Source: Solen grandis (taxonomy: Eukaryota; Mollusca; Bivalvia; Adapedonta; Solenidae). Taken from it: a DNA stretch of 64,000 nt. This document shows, in pieces, positions 49,387-57,650 of the stretch. The notes beneath the pieces were generated by a model. The model was not told the origin of the DNA. It saw nothing but the letters and a program-made list of their open reading frames with translations, and made no database searches. The stretch covers positions 50,850,443-50,914,442 of the forward strand of contig CM037777.1 of NCBI GenBank assembly GCA_021229015.1, given 5' to 3'. The stretch's first letter is position 1; each line of letters opens with the position of its first letter. A program made the translations under genes and the position numbers.

Positions 49387-49752
49387 ATGGAAGAGCATCC
49401 CGACAATAACTCTACAGACTTAACCATAGAATTACCAAAATCGTATACGTTAGAAGGCCAGTGGGAATGTGCTCTCACTGAATTTGAATCAAACATCAAA
49501 ATAGATACATTGTATGTGTGTACCTATTTGTGTCAAGAATCTTATGTTAAAAACATGATGATACCCTGATTACGACGATTATGTATTGAGAAAAGAAAGA
49601 AGCATTTTGAATATACTGTGCCTTACTACATACCTGTAAAGAAAACTCACATTGATCGACTTCGAATCGTTATAAGGGGAGGAGAGTTGACGCTATTAGA
49701 ACCTAATAAAACTATTTTACGTTGCGTACTTCACTTACGGCAATGGATGTAA
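49387..49752 (+). pseudogene. Polinton minor-capsid (penton-like) protein, broken
   Basis: Starts 5 nt after the previous stop. EEHPDNNSTDLTIELPKSYT LEGQWECALTEFE is the typical opening of a capsid-associated Polinton protein (N....T..LP....L.G.WE..L.E). The frame stops at TGA 49567-49569. In another frame the C-terminal half continues (FEYTVPYYIPVKKTHIDRLR, then LLEPNKTILRCVLHLRQW) to TAA 49752. Assignment as minor capsid/penton is inference from its position next to the major capsid gene and sequence style. Confidence 0.6.
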
Positions 49753-50015
49753 ACAGATGGGCAAATTATTTTCGTCTCATGCCCGAGGATAAACTACGTC
49801 CTAATCATAAAGGACACTATGTGGAAGCAAAAATACAGACTGGTGGCACGTCTAAAGAATCTACCATTCAATGTGTTACTCCTGTAGCACATGCTGTCGA
49901 ACTGGCAAAATCAGAATTGAAGGAAGTTTATAAGTGCAGGTCCTCACCTCGAAAACAGACCAAAAAGAAGATCAAGTCTTCACCTAATCCTAAAAGGAAA
50001 GATCAACTATCATAA
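49743..50015 (+). CDS. Small basic Polinton protein
   Basis: ATG 49743 overlaps the end of the previous gene by 10 nt and its stop overlaps the next start by 1 nt (TAATG). About 90 residues: DVNRWANYFRLMPEDK, a Gly-Thr stretch (KIQTGGTSKE), VTPVAHAVELAKSELKEVYK and a basic C-terminus (RKQTKKKIKSS). Many Polintons carry a short protein with a Gly-rich middle and basic tail at this place, sometimes compared with adenoviral core or pVI-like proteins. Function not assigned. The frame is intact. Confidence 0.5.
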   Translation: MDVNRWANYFRLMPEDKLRPNHKGHYVEAKIQTGGTSKESTIQCVTPVAHAVELAKSELKEVYKCRSSPRKQTKKKIKSSPNPKRKDQLS

Positions 50016-51266
50016 TGGAAAACATACACGGTGACAAGTTGGCTTTGTTTCAACCACCGGAAGTCTATGTAGGGTCACAGTAAACAGAGTGGCTTACATA
50101 TAGACCAGTCAATCAACTCACTGAGGGCGTGGCAATTGAATTTAACATACCTGGAACTTCCACTTCCACTTATATTGATCTGTCAAATACATTACTTCAT
50201 GTTAAATTCAAGATTGTCAAGTCAGACGGAACCATCGTAGAAAAAGATGTTCCAGTGGGTGTCCCCAACAACAGCTTACACACCATGTTTTCACAAATCG
50301 ATCTCAATGTACAACACCCCACCAATGAAGTGGGTAACAATTACGCATATAAAGCTTACTCAGATTTACTGATGAGTAAGCGTACACAACACATTTTGGA
50401 GTGTGTGGGGTTTATTCAAGACGATAATGATGCCCCAGATGCTACCAATCCATCGGGTGCGAAAAATGGATTGTATAGTAGATCTAAATGGACGGTCCTA
50501 AGTAAAACGTTTGATGTCATTGGACGTCTTCATGTATACATGTGTCAAAAAGACAGGTTACTGTTGAATGGAGTACCTGTCAATATGAAATTGTGGCAAA
50601 ATAAAGACGTATTTATACTCGCCGCTGATACTGACACGGAAGCCGATATGTTAGTGATCAATGAAGCGAGTATAAAAGTGGCTATGGTAAAAGCCGATCC
50701 TGAAGTGATTATTGGCCAGGCCAAAACACTCAATAACTCAGAGGCATTGTATCCCTATACAAAATCGGTGATAAAAAAACTATGCCGTACCCAGCGGACA
50801 ATATTCATTCATTACCGATGACTTGTCTCAAGGTGACGTTCCGAGGCAGTTGATTGTGGGACTCTTGTCTTCCTCAGCGGTACACGGTAAATACCCCAAG
50901 AACCCATTCAACTTTCAACATTTCAATTGTAATTACGCGGGATTCTTTGTGGATAGTCAGTTTACACGCTCGGCACCTTTACAACCAGATTATAAGAGTG
51001 ACAATTATGTAGAAGCCTACCAGAGAATATATGCGGATAATTTTGAAAGACATCATATGTCTTGAAAAGATCTTAAGAGTGTATCTTGCATATACGTGTT
51101 TAGGGCAGAAGGAGACCTGAATGATCGACAGTTAGAGAGAGCGCATACGCGTTTGGATCTCAAATTTTCTGAGGCTCTGCCAGAAACCTATACAGTTATT
51201 GTCTATCCCCAGTTTCCAGCGCTCATGAAAGTTTATGCCAGTAGAAACGTGACGTTGGAATCATGA
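50015..51266 (+). pseudogene. Polinton major capsid protein (double jelly roll), broken
   Basis: Starts at ATG 50015. WLTYRPVNQLTEGVAIEFNI follows a TAA at codon 23 (50081-50083). Then YIDLSNTLLHVKFKIVKSDG, NSLHTMFSQIDLNVQHPTNE and NNYAYKAYSDLLMS give the N-terminal jelly roll, and VIGRLHVYMCQKDRLLLNGV with MKLWQNKDVFIL the linker. The frame is lost between about 50760 and 50825 and resumes in another frame (DDLSQGDVPRQLIVGLLSS, YPKNPFNFQHFNCNYAGFFV, PLQPDYKSDNYVEAYQRIYA). A second break near 51062 precedes the last strand region (TRLDLKFSEALPETYTVIVY), ending at TGA 51266. Length and order fit Polinton capsid proteins. One stop and two shifts make it non-functional. Confidence 0.85.
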
Positions 51267-51654
51267 ATACAGAACAGTTCGATTGAGACATTTGAGACAT
51301 TTTGGTGGTGTTGTACTGGCAGACAAGTTACCTCGTGTGATTAAAAGGAAACCTATAGCATATGTGGTGAACACAGATTTAGAAAAAGACCCAGAGAGTC
51401 ATTGGGTTACCTTTTACTTTCCTTTGAGAGGACCAGCAGAGTTTTTCGATTCCTTGGGCCACCCTCCTGACTATTACCATAGACGGTTTAAAGATGCGTC
51501 ACTAAACCATGGACGTTATTATATTTATAACAATAAACGAGTACAAATGGATGGAACAGTGACATTTCGACATTTTTGTATCTTTTATGTGGTCCATCGA
51601 TGCCACGGTTGGAATATGAAACGTATTTTAAAATCTTTTAACACTGTAACTTGA
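51263..51654 (+). pseudogene. Adenain-like cysteine protease with lost catalytic Cys
   Basis: Capsid-maturation protease of the adenovirus type found in Polintons. An ATG at 51263 overlaps the capsid stop (ATGA); its frame shifts within 20 nt. The body reads VVLADKLPRVIKRKPIAYVV NTD, SHWVTFYFP (catalytic His), AEFFDSLGHPP (acidic partner), YNNKRVQMDG (region of the oxyanion Gln) and TFRHFCIFYVVHRC. In the family this last block is (V/T)CG.(Y/F)C with the first Cys catalytic; here the codons read Phe-Arg instead of Cys-Gly. So the active site is destroyed as well as the N-terminus. Ends at TGA 51654. Confidence 0.75.
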
Positions 51655-51837
51655 TCTATAATGAACGAATTTTGAATCTTTTTGTGTAAATATGAAATAA
51701 AATAAGTAGAAATAAGATTTATATGTTTGTTTTTCTTTCTCTACCTTCATAAATAACAACACAAAAGTTCAATTTCACATATTATTGACCCCGCTGAATA
51801 TAGTATGTTGAGGATTCGGGTGATCACCCAAACACAT

Positions 51838-52289
51838 TTACAATAATGGTATTTCGATAAGTACAGGTAAACATACATCATACAATTGTTTCTCAAATTT
51901 GATTCCAGTCATAAGAACACTACCGGAGTTAAAACATGTAAAATGTACAGAGTCTTTAATAAAAATGGCGGCTGGAAATCGTCCCGGTTCGTAGTTTCTT
52001 CCTTGGTAGTGTCTCACAATGTCCTATCTGAACGGGCCATCCCATCTTCTGTAATACACGAGCGTTACGTCTCACACGTAATTTTGCTTCCTTCACAGTT
52101 TTAGTTTTTCCATTCACCATCATTTTTTCCATTTGAAAACAGCATACAATGACCAACCATCTATTTACTTTTCCATTGAGCACCAGAAAATGTTTTCGGG
52201 TTATAGATGATATTAGTACATTTTAATGTCAGTTCTGTTAGGTTGATAGCACAATTTAGGTCTGTATACAAGACGATGTTGTTAATCAT
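51838..52289 (-). pseudogene. TATA-binding-protein-like gene (TBP fold) in the Polinton, lightly broken
   Basis: Minus strand, ATG 52289 to TAA 51840-51838. Repeat 1: INNIVLYTDLNCAINLTELT, CTNIIYNPKTFSG, an in-frame TAG (52151-52149 region), then a frame change at the A run 52128-52123, GKMMVNGKTKTVKEAK and RRNARVLQKMGWPVQ. Repeat 2, after a second shift near 52023: NYEPGRFPAAIF, CFNSGSVLMTGIKFEKQLYD V. Order and spacing follow the two-repeat saddle of TBP (NIV..V.L.C...L, YNP..F, GKM..TG, AR..QK.G.P; YEP..FP, SG.V..TG.K....Y). The part joining the repeats is about 25 residues shorter than in cellular TBP. Would direct RNA polymerase II-type initiation on the element's TATA boxes. One stop and two one-base shifts. 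Confidence 0.75.
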
Positions 52290-52462
52290 TATCCATCTCG
52301 GGCGGGTTCAAATTGTTCTAATATTTTAATGAATCTGTCTGACTCAAGCCTTGTTTCTCGTCTAAGTTTTCGTATAGTCAATCACCAGATCATTTCATCT
52401 ATACACCAATATACTACGTACACGAGCCCGAACATACTGACAGTATACAGGAATGTAACATC

Positions 52463-52493
52463 CATTTATAATGCTCAAGTTCATTTTAATTGG
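52463..52493 (-). promoter_or_regulatory. CCAAT plus TATA upstream of the TBP-like gene
   Basis: On the minus strand GACCAATTAAAATG (CCAAT at 52493-52489) precedes GCATTATAAATGG (TATA at 52470-52463), about 175 nt before the start codon. Confidence 0.45.
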
Positions 52494-52503
52494 TCGGTGA
52501 TGT

Positions 52504-52794
52504 TTATCCAATAAAACCCATGCCTAGTACCCCCACCATTTTTGTAAACTCACAGTCAGGTGACCATTTTTCGTGTTCGATCATGGCGTTATCATGCCTT
52601 TCCCAGTCTTTTAAAATAATACCACACCGAAAACAAACCACTTTATCCGCTGTTTCAGTGTAATAGAAACCGGCTTTAGCCAACTCATATTTGTTTGGAA
52701 CGCTTTGTTTTGGATAGGTGTCAAAGGTCTCTAGTCTTTTATCATAATATACTAGTCCATTAGCCATGACGCGTATTGAGTCGGTAAAGTTCAT
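52504..52794 (-). CDS. Single BIR-domain (IAP-type) protein, intact, 96 aa
   Basis: Minus-strand ATG 52794 to TGA 52504. The domain runs from KRLETFDTYPKQSVPNKYEL AKAGFYYTETADKVVCFRCG to the end of the fold, with the exact zinc ligand spacing C-x2-C-x16-H-x6-C (CFRC, EHEKWSPDC) and the conserved Gly, Asp and Trp positions of baculoviral IAP repeats. A peptide-binding groove typical of type II BIRs is suggested by CGIILKDWERHD...EH..W. No RING or CARD follows. BIR proteins block caspases or bind IAP-antagonist tails, so an anti-apoptotic or host-manipulation role is inferred. Unlike its neighbours, the frame has no stop or shift. It may be host-derived cargo. Confidence 0.85.
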   Translation of the reverse strand: MNFTDSIRVMANGLVYYDKRLETFDTYPKQSVPNKYELAKAGFYYTETADKVVCFRCGIILKDWERHDNAMIEHEKWSPDCEFTKMVGVLGMGFIG

Positions 52795-52883
52795 AGTGTG
52801 AAGGAAATGACGATATTCTACTCTTTTTTATTGTGTTTAGTTTTCTATTTTTAGTGCATTCTGTTCATAGATTTAACGTCAAT

Positions 52884-53382
52884 TTACCAGTTATGAAAAT
52901 CATTAGGGTGACACTCTGAACACTGTAATGAACCTAAAATATTCATATGATCTGCTTCTAAATAACACGGAATGACTATGTCCAGTTCAGGACACACCCA
53001 TCCCACTTCCGGTATGTGTTCTTTCAAGCGTTGGTATTAATCTGGTCTTAAATAAATTCCTTTTTTTTTGCAAGGTACCACGTCCTCTTTGGGTTTCCAA
53101 TAATGTCTTATGTCGACGCAAACACTTCCCTCACTCACTGTACAATAAACATTTCCTCCAAGATGGGTATTATAAGCCTGCTTGTCTTTAAGTCGCTGGT
53201 CCGCAAACTGTGATGCATCTACCGAGTTTTTCCACCGCATTAATGTTAAACTGATACCCTTTTTTCGTTGGTTTTCCAGTCAGCCATTCTCTCAAGTCAG
53301 CCCTGAGCTCCCCTTTCCATTCGCACACTTGAACGTAACGATCATTTCCTAGAGCAAGTTTGCATCTATAGTTGTTTGCCAT
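52884..53382 (-). pseudogene. Tandem-PC4 protein (two coactivator PC4 domains), lightly broken
   Basis: ATG 53382. Domain 1: KLALGNDRYVQVCEWKGELR, ADLREWLTGKPTKKG. A frame change occurs near 53255, continuing with SLTLMRWKNSVDA. Domain 2: GNVYCTVSEGSVCVDIRHYW, VPCKKKGIYLRPD, then TAA 53039-53037 where the frame otherwise runs on (YQRLKEHIPEVGWVCPELDI and a Cys-rich end LQCSECHPND) to TAA 52884. Each unit shows the PC4 order: y.vs...gk...DiR..w, KGI.L...W..L. PC4/Sub1 binds ssDNA and acts at RNA polymerase II promoters, which fits the neighbouring TBP-like gene. One shift plus one stop. Confidence 0.65.
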
Positions 53383-53434
53383 GGTTGTTTGTCGATTGCC
53401 AGAGAAAACATGGCAACAGCCTTCGTTACAATGT

Positions 53435-53488
53435 CTTTTATATGCTAAAGTCCATTCTGATTGGTCAAGAATACCTAAATCTGATTGG
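53435..53488 (-). promoter_or_regulatory. Double CCAAT plus TATAAAAG promoter of the tandem-PC4 gene
   Basis: Minus strand: CCAATCAGA (53488-53481), GACCAATCAGA (53464-53457), then GCATATAAAAGAC (TATA at 53442-53435), about 55 nt before ATG 53382. Same architecture as the promoter at 47076-47145 on the other strand. Confidence 0.65.
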
Positions 53489-53833
53489 CTGACTGCTTTA
53501 ACTGGATGCTAATTTTAGTAAACGTCAGCAAACGTTTAAACGTGTCCAAACTTGTTTGATGATGAAATCTCAGCATCACTGTCAATACTTAGTAACGAAT
53601 AAGAGAATATATCATTAAGTAAAGTTGAATTGAAAATGATGAGTATGAAGTCACTATCATATGTTTAGCTATCTAGTTTTAGAATGTCGTTTAGACCTGC
53701 ATTCATAGGTCTAAATAGAGCTACTATCCCAATATCGCCAACTGAAAATTATGTTCCATGTAGGGATCTTCGAGCCCTATGTCAAAAGATATACAGCCAC
53801 CATTTCTCTAATCATATATCCAATTCACAACTT

Positions 53834-54115
53834 TTACATTATATTCCACTCTGTCATGGTAAGGATTTTGATGTTAATACGTTCGTTGTACTTATTTAAT
53901 ATCTCTGTTAATGACTTTTTGAATGTTAGAAATGTTTCTTCTTTGTTTAACCACTGCTTTATAGACATTTTGGGTTTCAAGAGTATCTTTCTACATGCCT
54001 CAAATAAAGCCATTTTATACAATTCATAATCGAGAATATATTTCAAAGATATGTATAGTTCTTCCACTATATTTTTATAAATTAAAATACAGAGATTTTC
54101 TGATAAAACATTCAT
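53834..54115 (-). CDS. Unknown helical protein of the Polinton, 93 aa
   Basis: Minus-strand ATG 54115 to TAA 53834. AT-rich codons; predicted mostly helical (SENLCILIYKNIVEELYISL, FEACRKILLKPKMSIKQWLN, FLTFKKSLTEILNKYNERIN). No family recognised. Two CCAATCAGAAAG sequences lie upstream (54222 and 54264 on the plus strand), as for the other element genes, which supports expression as part of the element. May be a degraded fragment of a longer gene. Confidence 0.4.
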   Translation of the reverse strand: MNVLSENLCILIYKNIVEELYISLKYILDYELYKMALFEACRKILLKPKMSIKQWLNKEETFLTFKKSLTEILNKYNERINIKILTMTEWNIM

Positions 54116-54524
54116 AGTATTTAAATCACTCTTTGAAATACCACGAGAATTTCCTTCCTATGATCACAAACAATATCTACATAAAAAGTCGAAATGGCGA
54201 GTTTACATTGAATATAAATGTGCAACTAACCAATCAGAAAGTCTAAATCAGTCATGCATGAATCGCCAATCAGAAAGACATCTAGCTTATCTCTATGAGC
54301 TTTTCATAGCTATGAAAATGATTCAAATCGGATAACAACTAAGGAAGATAGGGTCATTTTTTACATTTGATGACGTCATTTCCGGTTTTTATTCATCATG
54401 GACTTCCGGTTAAGAGAGTTCAAAGTAAAGATCTCACCTTGAGCTTTCCATAGCAATGAAAATGATTCAAATCGGTTAACAAATAAGGGAGATACCACCT
54501 TTTAACATTGTACCTCTTAAAATA

Positions 54525-54547
54525 GGGGGGGGGGGGGGGGGGGGGGG
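54525..54547. repeat. (G)23 homopolymer
   Basis: 23 consecutive G between the last Polinton gene and the right terminal repeat. Its length may be assembly-dependent. Confidence 0.9.
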
Positions 54548-54847
54548 TGGTCAATAAAATCGATAATTGAAAATAATTCGATTGAAAATCAAATCAACAG
54601 ATTTATTTTTAAGCCTACTTACTATTTGCATGCTCAAATGACTAAATGTTGGTGGAAAGAAAGGAAAAATATTGATTTTGAATTTAAACAAAAATCGATA
54701 AATAATCAATATCAGATCAATCATCTATGCGTTAAGACTTAATTCGCACTAAATCAATATCAATAAACTGATTTCTTAATCAAAATAATAAAATGCCTAT
54801 ACTCAAATGACTAAATGTTAGAGAAGAAAAAAGGCCATGCATTTAAT

Positions 54848-55105
54848 AAGTTACACAGCTGGATGCCACTTCATGTTTATACCGAAGATCCGGTGTTGGG
54901 GAAAAGTGAAAAACTTTCCCAGCAGGGTTCCCATGATCACAGAGTACATGTTCAGATATGATTCTTCGAATCCATGCATTAAATGACTTTCACAGCTGGA
55001 TGCCACTTCATTTTCATACCGAAGATCCAGTGTTGGGGAAAAGTGAATGACATTTCTCAGTGGGTTCCCATGAACACAGAGTACGTTCTCACGCTTTGGA
55101 CTAAA
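54848..55105 (-). repeat. Polinton right terminal inverted repeat (two subunits)
   Basis: Reverse-complement counterpart of 46803-46995. Both subunits here are complete: each has GGATGCCACTTCAT, ACCGAAGATCC(A/G)GTGTTG, GGTTCCCATGA and CACAGAGTAC. Confidence 0.85.
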
Positions 55106-56085
55106 AATAGAAACCGGAAACACTTTGACCAAAAATGGAAAACACAGTATAGTAGTTACCGGAAATGTATTCATTCTCTTGGGAGATAGGGAACTTTTCA
55201 CATCGTAAGTGTTTCTAATTTGAGAGTAATGTATCCTTTTATTTTGACTCATGTATTTATTGAGATTTTCTTATTGTCTATATTACATATTTATACATTT
55301 TTTTCTTACTTATTTTAATGTATTTTGTTCCTTTATTAAAGTAATGATTTTACCAATTGTATTTTCTATTTATTGTGCCATTTTTTTTTCTAATACGCTG
55401 TTTGAATTGTCCATTGTACACCATGAGTCTCCGCCTAGGGCTAAGGACCTGACCCTCAATGCCAGTGATCAAGCCCTAGGTTGAATGTACAAGTCAGCTC
55501 TGTACATCATTGAGACAAAAATTAGGTCCTTCTACCGATAAGGTCATTCTAACTATAGATCATGATGTCATTCTAAATATATCTCATGATGTCGTACTAT
55601 AATCCAAAATGGTCACCAAGCATGACACACATACACACATAAGAAATAAAATGGTCGCCTTCAACATGGCCACTACGTGTCATACCCTAAAATGTTTATA
55701 TGCAAGTGATATCCTATGAATAGTAACAAAGATGTCCGCCTGTTCGTAAAATAGAAACTAGGTCAACAAAATGGCGCCCGTTTGTTTGGATGAAAACCGA
55801 CGCCCTAACTACTAATAATTGTAATTATTAGTTGGTAACAAGTGGGCAAATCAACGTTGGAAGTTAACTTTTGCACAGTGTAGGCGGAATTTTCATATTA
55901 CATTATTTAAGAAAAGAATTGAAGTGGTGGTATTTGTTGTAAATGTTTAAAGGTAAGTGGAAACAAATATTTGTTTACTTAATATTAATAGAGGTAAGCT
56001 TTTTTCAATATTATCCGTGTGTTAATTGTTCAGTACTATTAATTTGTTTAAATGAATATATATATAAAACGACGAAATATATATA

Positions 56086-56125
<40 letters not shown>

Positions 56126-57418
56126 ATATATTATTGTCTGCTTAACGAAAGAATAATTATTAATTATGCCTCAGTAGACATTTGTAAAATTCGTAGTATG
56201 AGCTCTCATTTGTTTTTGTTTGTGGTCACATTAGGTACGAGACTCGTACAATTTCTAAAGCAAGAGATCGCTCAAACGTCATTAGAAAATCATTAAAAAA
56301 TTCAAGGAGCTCGTGCGGTACATATTGGCAACATTAATGAGGCTCGTACGATTTTTGTTTTATCACTACTATGGTCACACGTGCCTTCAACGACTGGAAA
56401 ATATCGGACGTTTGTCGTACGATCCCATGATTACCACACGGTACTCTTGGGATTTGTACACGATCTTTCTAAAACATGAAAACTGTAAATCGTATGAGGG
56501 TTCGAATCAGAAGCGTTTAACCCTCGCACGGGTACCCAAAATGCCAAAGATTATCGCACGAGTCGCCGATACTTGAACGGAACTCGTATAAAAGTCCTTT
56601 TTATGTATAAAAAAACTCGGCTACTTCGAGTAATGTGACTGGGGATTTGAACATGGAATAAAAACATTCCTCTCGGAATTCCAGTATAAGTCAATCACAT
56701 CTTTCTTTTATAAATTAGTCTGCTCCGATCATATCCAGTACATTCCTGAGTTGGTATTGATTTCGAAAGAATAAAGGCGTTGCTTTGATGACAGCTTTTA
56801 GAAGTTTTTATTCATTACAAGCCAGAAGGATGTCCGACCCATGCGACAAGACATATAACATAAAGTGAACAAAACTTGTATTCTAATATATAATGCAATA
56901 GTATAACACATAAATGTCACCGGAATGGCTTTAGCTTAAATTTATAACAAAAGATCCTAACTTATTGCCGGAAATTATGCGTTTTCAATACATTTCATCA
57001 ACAACAAAAAAGATACGCAGGGGTATATAAATGTGCAAACATTATTCAATGCCTTGGCCTATATTGATGGACATCGGTCATACTATTTTTAAGGTCACTG
57101 TGTAATTAGCGTTGTATCTAAATTTGCTCAGCCGCGTGGTGTACCGTGTCCCACTGAGAGAGTAAAAAAGCAAAGACCATGTGCAGTTTATTGAAAACAT
57201 GTAGCTCAACACATTTTGTAATACTCAATACTAGTTTTTGACCTATAAATTCACCATGCGTTTCTTCTTTTTTGTTTACTATATTTGCCTAAGGAGAAGA
57301 ACATCTAAAAACCTTTTTTTCCTTTTTTATCGTAGGAGAAAGTAATCAAACCTTAAAATAATATTTGTACGCCTTTTCAAGTAAGCATTTGGCTGAATAT
57401 TCACCTTATTGTTAAAAG
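55106..57418. other. Intergenic with AT microsatellite and CTCGTACGA-rich block
   Basis: No gene seen. 56076-56130 is an (AT)n microsatellite. 56210-56600 is enriched in CTCGTACGA/TCGTACGA-like palindromic words; GGCTCGTACGATT also occurs at about 46369, on the other side of the Polinton. Confidence 0.4.
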
Positions 57419-57650
57419 ATGTGTAAAGGCATGCTCAATCGTAACTCTAATGAACATTTTGACTATTTGACTTTTGACAGCTCAACTAAGAAGCATAGGC
57501 TTTTCGTAAGCAAGAGGCGAATATGGCAAAACCTTGCCAAACATCCTAGAATCGGGTTCTCAAATTCTTGTGACTGTGACGGGGATTCTAGAGCAATGGA
57601 GAAAGAGGAAGACCTAAGCAGTTATTTAATCTGAAATTTCATTTGCAAAT

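Larger units (their letters stand above)
46803..55105. mobile_element. Polinton/Maverick-type element with transcription-factor and BIR cargo
   Basis: Outer inverted repeats: 46803-46925 (TTTAGTCCAAAGCGTGAGAA...) matches the reverse complement of 54985-55105. Behind each lies a second, related subunit (46928-46995; 54848-54960), so each terminus is a doubled repeat. The first AG...CT pair fits the usual Polinton ends (46806, 55102), but no matching 6-bp target duplication is seen. Plus-strand genes: conserved Polinton protein, integrase, PC4-like membrane protein, minor-capsid-type protein, small protein, major capsid protein, protease. Minus-strand genes: TBP-like, BIR, tandem PC4, unknown. 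No polymerase B or packaging ATPase found. Most core genes are broken, so the copy is inactive. Confidence 0.85.

Noticed and set aside
56210..56600. Palindromic CTCGTACGA words as a possible regulatory array
   Set aside because: Spacing is irregular and no repeat unit could be defined; noted only in the intergenic entry.
57419..57634. 71-codon frame ending 16 nt before the GPCR start
   Set aside because: No recognisable domain; more likely 5' leader or chance, though an upstream ORF role cannot be excluded.
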